Numbered from the stretch's first letter, positions 1 through 11,930 are shown. The stretch is DNA of 64,000 nucleotides from Chimonanthus salicifolius (GCA_013350335.1 CM023539.1:28575043-28639042), one strand, 5' to 3'. Notes: generated by a model not told the origin, from the letters alone. Program-made: numbers and translations.

Positions 1-1728
1 GTTGAAACGATCCAATGACTTTACTTCTAGACCTGTGACCCTCCTAACACTTAAAAAAAATAAAAACCTGAAGACCCTATATTTTGTGCAGGAGACTTCT
101 CCACGTATTTTTTTTTTTCTTTTAATATACATGGAAGTCAATCAAAGAAACCTAACAAAACTTATCAGACTGATTAAAACCCTAATTGGTCCAATGAAGT
201 GCGATTCACTAACTTCGCATCTAATTTGAATTTGTACACTAAATTGTGGATTAAGAGGTCCCACCCTACCTACAATAAAAGTGGGTCCATTAGGTGGAAA
301 TTCAAAATCAACTTTAACTTATAAAAAATCATCTAGTTTAAATGTACACTTTATGCTAGTATAATTGAGTTACAGTACTCTCGTATTTAGAATAGATTTA
401 GATACTATTATTAAATGATTTAGGACCGATTGACCCTGTAAAAAAAAAGTTATTAATGTTCGAGTTTTCATAAAATTAGTCTCATAAAACACTTAAACTA
501 GTGAAAATAAACAATTTAAATAAACTTTTATTCTAGAATCATAATGTTTATAATCGTTTGATAAAATTATTCTTTAATAAATCAATATGTTATTGAAATT
601 AAATTAGGTTTGAAAGTATCAATAATTCAATTAAATGAGATAAAGTTTTGAAAATTTAAAACTTTAAATGAGTGCCCAAATCAATCAATGTGTTGACATG
701 CTTGATGAAAGAGTGCAAGGAACAACAAATCATGGAAACACGTACCCCACGTGCCTGTCTAACGAGTCCTTTTTCTCCCCTAAGAAGGTTAGGAGGTCGT
801 TTTCGATGATGAATCAAATCCTTTCATTTCATGCTGATGGTGATAAAATCAGGTGTTTAATGCTCAATTCCATTTTTTAAGATCAATATACCTACAATCA
901 CATACCAACTAATACTTAAAATGTGTCAATCATAATCATTGATTGAAATGCATTATAAATTTTTATTTTAGGTTGTGAAATTGTTAATTGTTTGAAAAAG
1001 TAGAATTTTAAGTAAAATTCCTTACGTTAATTAAGGATCAGGGGACAAATTTCCTGCAACTTTAAGAGGTCCGTACAAACCATAGCAGACTGTAAAATGT
1101 CAAATACTATGATATGACTTGATAATTTGTGGTCAGGGGATTCTACCAACAACACAAGTTATCTACCATTAACACCCATATTTAAAAGTGGATATCATGG
1201 TTTCTTGATATAAGTTTTACACATTTCAATCAGCTAGTCATCTGGCATTCACCAAGAGTTTCCCTTCCAAACAACTCATGAGAATCACCCTCTTGGCAAT
1301 TCCCCACCAAATCTGCCGTCTTGGCATTCATGTAACATTGGGCCCTCTTGGCATGCACAATATTGACCATGACCATGCATCCACTTGGTGCCTTCCTCTA
1401 CATTTGCCCTCTTGGCTTTCCCACTTGGATATGTCATTAAATTACTAGGTATGCAACTGTAAATAGTTCTATAATTAATCCATCTTAAGTAGGCCCTCTT
1501 GGCGAACACTGATTAGAATGTCATTAAAAGTCACATGGATTTTGGTGACAGCACGTGTAACATCAACACATCTTTCATGCTATGAATCTTTCCAACCATT
1601 CATTTGTACATTACAGTCATGATTGATTTGGTTCAAGCCTACAGCCACACAAATCCAGTCTATAACATTTCACAACAAATACATAATCTTACTAGCCCAT
1701 TCTACTACAATTACAACGATAAGGGGTA
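1..1728. other. AT-rich intergenic DNA, no gene recognised
   Basis: No coding region, RNA gene or transposon end could be supported. The short open frames at 2-229 and 668-880 show no recognisable motif and sit in low-complexity AT-rich DNA, so they are not called. The only structure seen is the decamer cluster listed separately at 1286-1504. Confidence 0.6.
1286..1504. repeat. five dispersed copies of GCCCTCTTGGC
   Basis: The core CCCTCTTGGC (one copy reads CCGTCTTGGC) occurs near 1286, 1315, 1342, 1406 and 1493. Spacing is irregular (27-87 bp) and the intervening sequence shows no similarity between copies. Weaker CCACTTGG echoes lie between them. A minus-strand open frame over this region is considered an artefact of the repeat. 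Confidence 0.6.
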
Positions 1729-2845
1729 TGATGCAGGCATTTAGAGACATAGACAAATTTTTTATTTTGATCAAGGTGGGTGCACAAGCTATTTGACAAG
1801 TTTGGGCTCTATATCGAATGATGAAAATTATATACTCGATTCAGGCAGCTATTTGAGTCAGAAGATTTGGTATAGTGGACCCATGTGTGAACCAGGCCCA
1901 ATTGAGATCAAATAGGCCTAATTATAAAAGCCCAACAATCTCTCCAAAGTCAAGTGGATACAGGGACGTATGCAGCAATTAATCCTAATCAAGTTAGGAT
2001 TCCTAAAGTCCTAAATACATTAGAATTGACGTCGGAGTCAAAGTGCAGCACCTACGTTGGAAACATATTGTTATTAGAACTATTAGTTTGTTTATTTTAG
2101 ATACTTGCTAGTTTAGGGTTAGATATCTTATTTCCAAAATTATGTAATTTCGTAATTAGAATTATGGAGGGTCGGCTCCTTGTTTAGTATGTATTGTCGG
2201 TAGTTTTTCCATATAAGAGAGTTATATGTAGTCAGATTTAGAGGAGATTTTTTATTAATAAAATTTGATTTTTTTCTTTTCATCCAAAGTGGTGGTTGTT
2301 TGAGCCCAAGATGGCGACAATCAGCAGGCATTGTTGAAGGAGTGATCGAATTAGGCCCGTTAAGGCAAATTTGATGTTAATCCTCCATAACCAGGTTGCA
2401 GCAAGATCTGCAGTGGGTTTGCAGCAGAGCGGGAACTACAATTGATCCCACATCAGGCCTAGTTTCATTGAAAGGCAAGGTAACAAAATAAATTTTGTTT
2501 TTCCAAGAGAGCTCAAGCCCCCAGTTGCAGCGATTTCTTGTGGTGAATCAAGCCCAGTCCCAGTGCTGATCAGGGTTGAATGTGGTGTTGATTTCTTTCA
2601 TGATCCAGCCCTGAAAACCTGCTAAGTTGTTGGTTGGTTTTATCCTGTTCAAGACAGTTCTAGACATGATCTATCTCAATTTACAGGCTAAGATCCGAGA
2701 GGCACTTACATTGTTATACAGGCCAATTTAAGCCCAATATCCTTTGGGTTTGTTATTTCACAAGATTCATCTTAGAGCCGATTACGTGTTCGAGCTTCCG
2801 CAATATATTGGGTTAGGTGTTCTAAATCCTACTTAGCCTACATCA
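1729..2845 (+). repeat. 5' LTR of the LARD-like element (1117 bp)
   Basis: Ends are TGATG...CATCA, a perfect 5-bp inverted terminus. The first 430 bp match 4080-4510 with scattered substitutions, including 'GCATT(T/C)AGAGACATAGACAAA' and 'GGGTGCACAAGC'. The primer site starts 3 bp beyond the end. Confidence 0.85.
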
Positions 2846-2848
2846 GAA

Positions 2849-2860
2849 TGGTATCAGAGC
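2849..2860 (+). other. primer-binding site, initiator Met tRNA type
   Basis: TGGTATCAGAGC exactly matches the sequence complementary to the 3' end of plant initiator Met tRNA, three bases after the 5' LTR. Confidence 0.9.
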
Positions 2861-2901
2861 TTCAGAGTTATTGAGACTCATACTTCGATCAAGGGTTAGT
2901 T

Positions 2902-4017
2902 ATGGCAAGACGTGACTGTCTTCGTAGCCGACAAGCCGAGAATAGTAATTGGTTCCATTCTTGTCAGAGTCGTCATGTGAGACGCGCCCCAGAAGATGAT
3001 AGATCTACATTGTCTAGAGACCACAACAGGTTAATAGAGCAGTTATTCGATTCATGTGCTCATCTACAGGGAGAGATCACGGTTTTACGGAAGCAAACAA
3101 GCCAATACCCTCTCAGTTCGCTATTAGTGAGATTAATGTACTCCAGATACTTATCTTCAGAAGACTCAGATGAGAGCTCATATAACATTTCAGAAGAAAG
3201 TTCAGATGAAAGATTCTCCTATTATAGGCATAGGGCAAGACATGTAGTTAGACAACCTAAGCCTAAGAGGAGGCAACAAATCTTTATTTTGCTGATGAAG
3301 AAGACACGTCAACACAAGTCGACATAGTTGATTCAGAATTCCTACAGTGAGGAAGTGGTCGATGATTTCATGGAGACCGATTCCATGAATGTGCAACTTT
3401 TGGAGACAGTGCAAGAACATCCAGTTCATAGTTGTGAACCCCGAGTGGCTGACATGCAACATAGTGGCACAGAGTCTGAGGCCATTGATGAGTTTGTGTT
3501 TTGTGATGTTTATCCCATGGAAACATTAGGCGAGGATAGACCTTATGTTGATCCAATGTGGGATGAACACGTGAATCAGTTGGCTACACCCAGTATTTCA
3601 CAAGTTTTACCAGTTCATGAAGCTGCAACAGATACAGGTGCAACAGAGGGATGTATCCGACAGTTTGAGGCTAGTTCCATCCTGCAGCAAGAACTTGAGG
3701 CACCCAGATGCCATACTGAGCCACAGTCTATTGAGAAATAACAAGAAAATGCTACAGACAACGGTGACAAAGATTGGTCCGTAAAGGTTTGTACACTGGG
3801 GATAGATGACCGGCATCTTGTGAACTCAAACCACACCATCCGGCCATATGTTGACCCTATTTGGGAAGGTTATGAGAGTCAGTCCTCTACACCTACTATT
3901 CAATCACTTTTGGTAGGCCTTGAGGTGACATCTCCTGATTCGACGGCTCTACAGAGATTAGTTAAACAACAACATGATGTCCTTTCATGGAGGCAAATGA
4001 CACATGGGATGATGTGA
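2902..4017 (+). pseudogene. LARD internal protein of unknown function, broken by two stops
   Basis: A single frame runs from ATG 2902 to TGA 4017, interrupted in frame by TAG at 3325 and TAA at 3739 (about 371 codons in all). It starts 40 bp after the primer site, so it is probably the element's own product. The N-terminus is basic (MARRDCLRSRQAE), then a heptad-like stretch near residue 45, then an acidic Ser-rich segment ('SSEDSDESS') and a basic patch. A module RPYVDP(M/I)W followed by TP(S/T)I occurs twice, at about 3541 and 3841, roughly 300 bp apart. No CCHC knuckle or pol domain is visible, so it is not an ordinary gag. Just past 4017 another frame reads to the purine tract, suggesting a late frameshift. 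I do not recognise the family. Confidence 0.6.
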
Positions 4018-4066
4018 CCGCATACTTCAGTAAAAACCTCCTAAACTTGAGGCCGAGTTTTTTTAC

Positions 4067-4079
4067 AAGAAGAGGAGAG
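4067..4079 (+). other. polypurine tract of the LARD-like element
   Basis: AAGAAGAGGAGAG lies directly before the TGATG that opens the 3' LTR. Confidence 0.75.
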
Positions 4080-4510
4080 TGATGCGGGCATTCAGAGACA
4101 TAGACAAAATTTTTAATTTGATCCAGGTGGGTGCACAAGCAATTTGACAAGTTTGGGCTCTAAGTCAAATGATGAAAATTATATCTTCGATCCAGGCGGA
4201 TATCTGAGCTAGAAGATTTGGTGTAGTGGACCCATGTGTGAACTATGCCCAATTGAGATCAAATAGGCCTAATTACAAAAACCCAACAATCTCCCATCAA
4301 GTGGATACAGGGACGTATGCAGCAATTAATCCTTACCAAGTTAAGATTCCTAAAGTCCTAAATACACTAGGATTGACGTTGGAGTCAAAGTGTAGCACCT
4401 ACGTTGGAAACATATTGTTATTAGAACTATTAGTTTGTTTATTTTAGATACTTGTTAGTTTAGGATTAGATATCTTATTTTCAAAATTGTGTAATTTCAT
4501 AATTAGAATT
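4080..4510 (+). repeat. 3' LTR of the LARD-like element, 5' part only
   Basis: Matches 1729-2160 of the 5' LTR. It breaks after AATTAGAATT, exactly where TGTCACGCCC of the gypsy element G0 begins. In the intact 5' LTR the sequence continues ATGGAGGGTCGGC, which is not found on the far side of G0. Confidence 0.85.
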
Positions 4511-6174
4511 TGTCACGCCCTAAACTCAGATGTGGGTCCGGAACGTGACTTAAATTTTTTTTTTTTTGAAACAAGAGTAACTCATTAATCATTTTGTAAA
4601 AGATCTCCCCTACACACAGTAAATCACACGCTTGCTTTGACATTCTAGTCATCACTTCTAATCTTAACTTAGCCGTCTTAATTCTGGCTGACACAACTAA
4701 CCTACCATTGTCTATATATAGTTAGTTGCTTCATGTCGTCTGGCGATATATCGCCTGTGTCGATGTATCGTTCTAGCAACAACAAGACTTGTCTGTTCAG
4801 TTCGGCTCAACTAACTTTCCATCGGTCTTACACTTAAACTGCGTGAGAGATGATATTAAAACATATCCACATACTACTGTAATATACATAAATAAGTCAG
4901 TTCTTACAAAAATATGTTTCTTCTGCCATATAGGGCATATCTATAACAAACACCTAACACATTCAAGCAGACAAATGGTTTCCACATGCGGAAAACCTTA
5001 GGAACTTCTAAGTCTTGACTTTCAACGAGGCACCATTGGTCCCTCCAATCCATCATCTGGTTCATATCCTTCATTGTAAGGGACGTGAGCAACAACCCAA
5101 TGGAGAGAACTCACCATAAAACAAATGGATATAATGCAACAATGACTAAGCGGTGCTTGCATCAGAAATAGAAATGCATGCTATCAGCATATCTCATTTT
5201 CACCCTAAGTTCATACTCTAAGGTATTTAATCAGGTTTGTGCGTATTGTTAAAACCGAGGTCGGTCCCTAGCCGTGTCAACAGCACCGGGGTCAGGTCCC
5301 ATTTGAAGTTCCAAACAGAATTAACATTAATTCCTCCACAGAAATAATATAGCAACTTGCAAGTGTATAAGGTCTCCACGACCCTGCTTACTAGCACATT
5401 CAACCCAGTGGTTCAAGACGGCGCTCGGCCAACATCAGTAGTTATGGCCTTGTGGCCAATATCAATTTTTCTAGGTTATTATCTTTAACAGACTTAACAT
5501 AATATCATAGTCATTCTGTGCAAATGCATGACAGTGCAAAACCATGCATGACTCTCAGTGCTCTTCTTATCTAGGGACTTACCCCTAGAGAACCCAATGA
5601 ATTTTGATATTACCACTTGAAACATTCAAGTTAGCAGTCTTGCAATCAATAATAATCAATATTCATACAACATATAAAACTGGATTTAATAACACGAGTG
5701 CCTTCACCCAGTTTTTACCCAACAATTCCCAAACACTCCATGGGTCCATACTACGTTAAAGCTACGAGTCCTCGACTCCCCGACACCATTTTTATTGCCT
5801 ACGTTCTATACACTTAGAATACATTACATCTCTTACATGTAGGTAGTGTCAGATCTTGTATTATAGACCTATATAGCCTTTTCCATTTTAAATGTCCATG
5901 GCTCCCATTTCAGTCTAGTGTTAGTGGGTTTAACATAGAATACAGTATAGTATCAGTTCGAGTCTACTCACCTTCTCTGTTTGCGTTTTTCATAGAAAAT
6001 CTATAAGATAAAGTAAAATGTATAAATTTTTTATTTATCAGTATATACACATAATAATTTTCTAAACCCCGTGCTATTTTTCAAAAAACATGATATGTGT
6101 AATGAGTCACTAAGCTTTTTCTACTCCTTTACATTATGTCAAAAAGTTAGTTGTCATTCATCTAAAACATTACA
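4511..6174 (-). repeat. 3' LTR of gypsy element G0, part 1
   Basis: Read on plus it opens TGTCACGCCC and follows the same order of blocks as the G1 LTRs, but is clearly more diverged. It is interrupted at 6174 by G1 and resumes at 28946. It contains a stray dyad near 4746 (GGCGATATATCGCC followed by TGTCGATGTATCG) that resembles the array at 39.6-40.8 kb. Confidence 0.85.
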
Positions 6175-7765
6175 TGTCACGCCCCGAACCCAGATGTGGG
6201 CCCGGAACGCGACTAATTATTTTTTTTTTTTTAAACAATAAACTCTAATCACCCATCGTCATAACTAGGCTAGATCTTCAAGTTTACCAAAATCCGATCC
6301 TAGAAAATGTCACACGTGCTTTTCACACATGGACTCAAACATATACCATATGTCCCATATACAACCCATATCACACAACGAATATTTTTATCCATCAGCG
6401 TTACGCACGAAAGCATAGTGGATATAATGTATACGACATTAAAACTTACAGACATAAGTTTCTTATGCCACATGAGGCATATTCATTACAAATACTCAAA
6501 CATATTTAAGCAAGCAAATGGTTTACACGTGCGGAAAACCTTAGGAACTTCTAAGTTCCGACTTTCAACGAGGCACCACTGGTCCCTCCAATCCTTCCTC
6601 TGGTTCAGATCCTGCATTGTAAGGGACGTGAGCAACAGCCCAGTGGGGAGAACTCACCATAAAATCCAATGACTGTAATGCAACAATGCATAAGTAATGC
6701 ATGTCATATAAAAGCATGTTATATCCCATTTTCACCCTAGGATCATCTTCTAAGGTTTTTACTCACATTGTATTGTTAACACTGGGGTCAGTCCCCAGCC
6801 ATGTTACAACACCAGGGTCAGCCCCCATTTAAAGTTCCAACCAGAGCTAATATTAATTCCTCCACGAAAATAATATAGCAACTTGCAAGTGCATAAGGTC
6901 TCCACGACCCGGTCTACTAGCCCATCCAACACCAACGGTTGATGGCGGTCGACCACAGCCTACTAACACGTCCAACCCAACGGTTCGTAAACGGTGTTCG
7001 GCTAATCTCAGCAATTATAGCCTAACAGCAAAAATCAAACTTTATAAAGTTATTATTTTCCACAGATTTAACTTATGAACATAATTATCACATGCAAATG
7101 TCAAATGCATGATAATGCATGATTTCCAGTGCCCTTCTTACACAGGGACTTATTCTGAGAGAACCACCATATTTCAGCCTTACCATTTGGTGTATCCAAT
7201 ACCAATACAATAGATCAATAAAATAATCAATATCACACAACATATAAAACTGGATTTAATAACACGAATGCCTTCACCCAATTTTTACTCGACAATTCTC
7301 AGACACTCCATGGGTCCATACTGCGTTAGAGACTAAAAGTCCTCGATTCCCCGACACCATTTTAACGCCTACGTTCTAAACAGTTAGAACATTTACATCC
7401 CTTACATGTAGGCAGTGTCAGGTCTCGTATTCTAGACCTATATAGCCTTTTCCATCTTTAATTGACCATGGGTCCCATTTCAGTCTGATATTAGTGGGTT
7501 TAACATATAACACAATACAAGTGTTGGTTCGAGTCTCCTCACCTTCTCCGGTTGAGTTTCTCACAGAAAATCTGTAAGATAGAGTAAAATGTATAAATTT
7601 TCTATTTGTCAGTATATACGCATAATAATTTCCCAAACCCCGTGCTATTTTTCCAGAAAACATGATATATGTAATGAGTCACCTAGGCTCTTTCTACTCC
7701 TTTAAATCATGTCAGAAAGTTAGTTGTCAGCGATCCAAAACATTACAATAAAATGAAAAATATAA

Positions 7766-8049
7766 AGTACTCAGTGCCTTCTCTCGTATTGTCTTCTGAA
7801 GAAAGGACCATGAAGACGTATTGTGAGAGGCCCAGAGGGTACAGAGACAGTAAAGTAAATAAAAGTACTCAGTGCCCTATCCTCGTATTGTCTTCTGGAA
7901 GAAGGACCATGGAGACGTATTGAGAATGTGGCCCAGAGGGTACAGAGACAGTAAAGTAAATAAAAGTACTCAGTGCCCTATCCTCGTATTGTCTTCTAGA
8001 AGAAGGACCATGGTGACGTATTGAGAATGTGGCCCAGAGGGTACAGTAC
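7766..8049 (-). repeat. three-copy ~98-bp tandem repeat in LTR-A
   Basis: Copies start near 7766, 7864 and 7965, each with AGTACTCAGTGCC, CGTATTGTCTTCT and GGCCCAGAGGGTACAG. The same array is at about 16049-16328 (LTR-B) and 27081-27362 (LTR-D); G0 keeps two copies at 28964-29137. It lies downstream of the TATA box on the element's strand, so it should be in the RNA leader. Confidence 0.8.
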
Positions 8050-8530
8050 AGGAATTTAAACACATAAGGCGGAAAATAAACACACAATAGTCACCTGGGG
8101 TTAATCTTTTCCCCGATTTTACTTAGGGTCAAAAATTATATTTTGAACGTAAAATAATACGAATCTTGAGGGTAAAATTTAAATTTTAAGAGGAAATCTA
8201 TTTTTCCTCCATTAAAAAACTCATTTTTCTTTGAACCCCAATACTAAGCTATTTTACTCCTAATTTGCTATGGAGTTAATAAAAATAGAATTATTTCGAT
8301 ACTTTTGGTGCAAAATTCTGTGTAAGATTGACTAAATTTGAAAACCCTTAAAAGAATACGGGAAACCCAAACGTTCGGCTGCTGCTGGTATGGCCAAAGC
8401 AAGAGAAAGAAGAGGAAAGAAAAGAAAATAGGAGAGAGAGGGCTTGCTGTTTTTGAAAGAGGGAGAGGGAGCAAAACGGCAGAGGAGTTTTTTTTTTTTT
8501 TTCTTTATGTTCTAGCTTCCTCGCCGATTA

Positions 8531-8543
8531 CTCCTATTTATAG
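8531..8543 (-). promoter_or_regulatory. TATA box of G1 LTR-A
   Basis: CTATAAATAGGAG on minus. Identical sequence is found in LTR-B (16814-16826) and LTR-D (27854-27866); it is lost in G0. Transcription would run toward lower coordinates within this LTR. Confidence 0.65.
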
Positions 8544-9617
8544 GCAACCGTATGGATTTTTTTAATCATACAGGTTGCCGAAGTTATTCATAGGTTTATA
8601 GGTTTTTTAATAACTATGCATTTATTGTTATATATTTTATAATTACTATTACAACTGCCACCAACCGCATAGGCAATTGGCGGTGTTGTAATCTTCCAAC
8701 ACAGCTATAAGCTACATCCGTAGCTTTAAAACTCATCTTTCATCTGTTTCTGATATTATTTTATAATATAATATTAGTTTATTCTTTTCACTATTTACAT
8801 CTATGTCCTTTCTTTTATCGGGGTATTTCAGGGTCTCACTAAATTGATACAATTAGTTCAGTAGGTCAGGTATTAAAAACTGAGTATGGTATTAAAATTT
8901 GGAGTGAAATCTATCTCAAAACCCAATGTTTTTGCTAAAAATCACCGTTTTAACAAAATCTCCTAATCTTCAAAATTCTTTTTGAAAGTATCCAACCCTA
9001 TAGTTTGATAGAGTAAATTTGTCTGATAAAAACATTCTAAAGTTTCAAAGTGTTTTGAAGTCAAAAACCACATTTTCTAAGTGAAAGAATATTCAACGGC
9101 CCATATTTCATGGCTTAAAATAAATATCAAAAACTAACTACTTTAGAGTGTAAAGAAATAAACAACTTAGTTATAATACAGATTGAGTACTGAGTCTCTC
9201 TGTATATTTTTAGGACTTCCTCTGTCCTGTCAAATTGGGGTTTTACCACTTTAAAACTTAGGGGTAAAATAAATTAGCGAAATTATAGCGAGATTGGCAT
9301 GTCATTAGGTCCGGAATTTAAAAATAATGTATAATCTAAAATTTGAAGTTCAAACTAAGTCAAATGACTGAGTTTATACAGCAGCTAAGGTTTAAGCCTA
9401 AAATAATATTATTATTATATTCGTAACTCACCCATATATCTTTGAAACTTAATTAGAAGAGTTACCGGATTCGGATCAAGTCAAACTTAGATCCGTTGAA
9501 AAACTTATTTGATACACTTTACAATTAGAGGAAATTATTTCATAATTAACGGATAAAATTTATTTAGTTAATCATAATTAATCATAATTAATTCCTAAAT
9601 TCGGCTGGGGTATTACA

Positions 9618-9634
9618 TTCCACCCCCCTTAAAG
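9618..9634 (-). other. polypurine tract of unit 1
   Basis: On minus, TTTAAGGGGGGTGGAA lies directly before TGTAATACCCC of the LTR. The same tract follows LTR-B (17901-17917) and, in weaker form, the G0 LTR (30514-30530), but is absent after LTR-D, which is flanked by G0 sequence. Confidence 0.8.
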
Positions 9635-9673
9635 AAATTTCGTCCCGAAATTTAAATAGAAAAAATTGTACCT

Positions 9674-10396
9674 TTAATTAGCAAAGAGACTCGGGTATAA
9701 TTTCCTCATAGTCGATTCTGGTTCCCAAGTGACGTGTTGAGTTCCTTGGTGTTGCCATAACACCTGTACTAGTTGTATAGTTTTTCGTCGAAGTACCTGA
9801 GTCCTGGTATCTTGGATCTCAAGGGGTATTTCTTCAAAAGTTAGATCTTCAGCGATTTCAATGTCTTCCACGTTCAACACGTGAAATGGATCTGGTTCGT
9901 ATTTTCTGAGCATAGACACATGAAATGTATTGTGTACCTTTTCTAGGCTTGGAGGTAGTGCTATCTGATAAGCAACTTCTCCGATTCTCTTCAAAATTTC
10001 GAAAGGTCCAACGTATCGTGGTGACAACTTTCCTCTACGTCCAAATCTCTGTATTCCATGACATGGAGCTACACGTAGGAACACAAAGTCTCCGACTTCA
10101 AATTCCAATGGTCTCCGTCTTTTATCAGCATAACTTTTTTGTCGGCTCTGAGCGGTTTTGAGACATTGCTTTATGACTTCCACTTGTTCTGTCGTTTCAT
10201 GTACCATATCTGGTCCTAACAAAGCTTTGTCTCCTACTTCTGTCCAACACAAAGGTGATCTACAGGGTCTACCGTATAAAGCCTCGTACGGTGCCATTTA
10301 TATACTTGATTGATAGCTGTTGTTGTATACAAATTCAATTAAAGCTAGATGATCTTCCCAACTTCATTGCATGTCCATGACACATGCTCTCAACAT
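9674..10396 (-). pseudogene. unit 1 integrase C-terminus with chromodomain-like tail
   Basis: The remnant starts just after the integrase catalytic glutamate region and contains MAPYEALYGR, a GPFEILKRIGEVAYQ segment and a tail with 'LVQVLWQHQGTQHVTWEPES' that resembles the chromodomain of Tekay/Del chromoviruses. Two in-frame stops lie upstream of MAPYEALYG. The H2C2 zinc domain and the D, D and E catalytic residues are missing because of a deletion whose junction is near 10391-10396. Cannot be a working integrase. Confidence 0.85.
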
Positions 10397-11930
10397 CGCT
10401 TTGTTGTCGTTCTAGTACTATTCCGACTATTTCGGGTTGCAGCACTACATTTTGAATCCATGCCGATTCACTACTTTCGACCAATTCTAAATCATAGTCA
10501 GATAGAATTTCTAATAATTTCCATTGTAATGACGCTACCTTTGCAACATCACCACGAGACTTCCTACTTAGAGCATCTGCTACCACATTAGCTTTTCCAG
10601 GATGGTAGGAGAGTTCAAAGTCATAATCTCCTAAATACTCCATCCATCTCCGTTGTCTCATATTTAAATCTTTCTGAGTGAATAAATACTTGAGACTATG
10701 GTGATCAGAAAAGACATTGAATCATTCACCATATAAGTAATGTCTCCAAAGTTTCAGGGCAAACACCACTGCTGCTAGTTCTAAGTCATGAGTGGGGTAG
10801 TTTTGCTTGTGTCCTTTCAACTGTCTGGACCCATAAGCAACTACTTTTCCCTCTTGCATTAAAACACACCCTAATCCCAGTTTGGAAGCATCACAATAGA
10901 CCTCACAACCACGTCCTTGTTCAGGTATGATTAACACAGGAAAGGTGGTTAGGTTATCCTTTAGGTCCTGAAATGTTTTCTCACAGTCTTCTATCCACTC
11001 AAATTTGACATCTTTTCGTGTCAAACGAGTCATTGGTACTGCAATTTGAGAGAAATTTGGGATAAATTTTCGGTAATAGCCCGCTAAACCCATAAAACTT
11101 CGAATTTCTGTTACATTTTTAGGCATTTCCCAATTCATAACTGTTTTCACTTTTGTAGGATCCACCGAAATTCCATCTGCCGACACCACATGTCCGAGAA
11201 ATTTGACTTGTGTCAGCCAAAATTCACATTTACTGAGTTTAGCATATAATTGGTGATCCCGTAAAGTCACACGTAGATGCTGTTCATGTTCCTCTTCAGT
11301 CGACGAATATATTAAAATATCATCGATGAAGACAATTACGAATTCTCTTAAATATGGTTGGAAAATCCGATTCATCAAATCCATGAAAGTTGCTGGCGCA
11401 TTTGTTACTCCAAAAGGCATGACCAGAAACTCATATAAGCCATATTGGGTACGAAAAGCAGTTTTGGGAATATCTTCCTCTCTGACTCGAAGTTGGTGAT
11501 ACCCAGATCTCAAGTCAATTTTTGAGAAACACCTTGCTCCTCTCAACAAGTCAAATAGATCATCTATTCTAGGCAATGGGTACTTGTTTTTTATGGTTAC
11601 TTGGTTCAATGGCCGGTAATCTATACATATTCTCAGTGACCCATCTTTCTTTTTTACAAAGAGAGCTGGTGCACTCCAAGGTGAATTACTCAAACGAATG
11701 AAACCAAGTTGGAGAAGTTCATCTATTTGCTTGGCTAACTCTTTTTGTTCGGCCGGCGCCATCCTATATGGTGCCATAGATATAGGAGATGTTCCAGGCT
11801 GCAGGTCAATTACAAAGTCTATCTCTCGGCGTGGAGGTAAACCACTGAGTTTATCTGGAAATACATCTGGAAACTCACAAACCACTCGAGACAAACTGAC
11901 TTTTGTACCTTCTACATCCTCCCATCCCAT
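10397..11930 (-). pseudogene. unit 1 reverse transcriptase and RNase H
   Basis: An open stretch (10722-11930, 402 aa) carries RT motifs: KIDL near residue 137, MPFG at 171 and FIDD at 201-204. RNase H follows with CDAS and '[15 protein letters not shown]'. A TGA at 10722 splits RNase H; G0 has CGA there and unit 2 has the same TGA. The frame continues as 10335-10661 ([17 protein letters not shown] and [15 protein letters not shown]) into the integrase deletion. Unit 1 also lacks three codons after 'EHEQHLRV' that unit 2 keeps. Confidence 0.9.

Larger units (their letters stand above)
1729..4510 (+). mobile_element. non-autonomous LARD-like LTR retrotransposon, 3' LTR interrupted
   Basis: The 5' LTR (1729-2845) opens TGATG and closes CATCA. 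It is followed by an initiator-Met-tRNA-type primer site, about 1.2 kb of internal DNA, a purine tract and a second copy of the LTR start at 4080. The internal region holds no protease, reverse transcriptase, RNase H or integrase, only one degenerate frame of unknown function. The 3' LTR stops at 4510 where the minus-strand gypsy element G0 begins; its remaining 3' part is not found elsewhere in the window. The left 5-bp flank is GGGTA (1724-1728), and its partner is lost. I infer a LARD-type element mobilised in trans. Confidence 0.85.
6175..9617 (-). repeat. G1 LTR-A (3443 bp), 3' LTR of unit 1
   Basis: On plus it runs TGTCACGCCCC...GGGTATTACA, so on the element's strand it begins TGTAATACCCC and ends GGGGCGTGACA. 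It carries a TATA box, a three-copy tandem repeat and long non-coding R-U5-like sequence. A short plus-strand open frame near 6307 recurs in every LTR copy only because the LTR is repeated. Confidence 0.92.

Noticed and set aside
668..880. 70-aa frame near the left edge
   Set aside because: No recognisable motif, no neighbouring exon or promoter signals; could be chance in AT-rich DNA.
1715..1728. GATAAGGGGTA before the LARD 5' LTR as a polypurine tract of a further upstream element
   Set aside because: Too short and interrupted. The true LARD purine tract precedes 4080, and the primer site after 2845 shows that 1729-2845 is a 5' LTR.
6307..6672. A 121-aa plus-strand frame repeated at 6307, 14619, 22908 and 25623
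   Set aside because: It is antisense to the element, lies in the non-coding LTR and recurs only because the LTR is repeated. No domain is recognisable.
9925..10161. Plus-strand frames opposite gag and integrase (9925, 10349, 11698, 12518, 13211 and their copies)
   Set aside because: Shadows of the minus-strand gag-pol genes, which have clear motifs in the other orientation.
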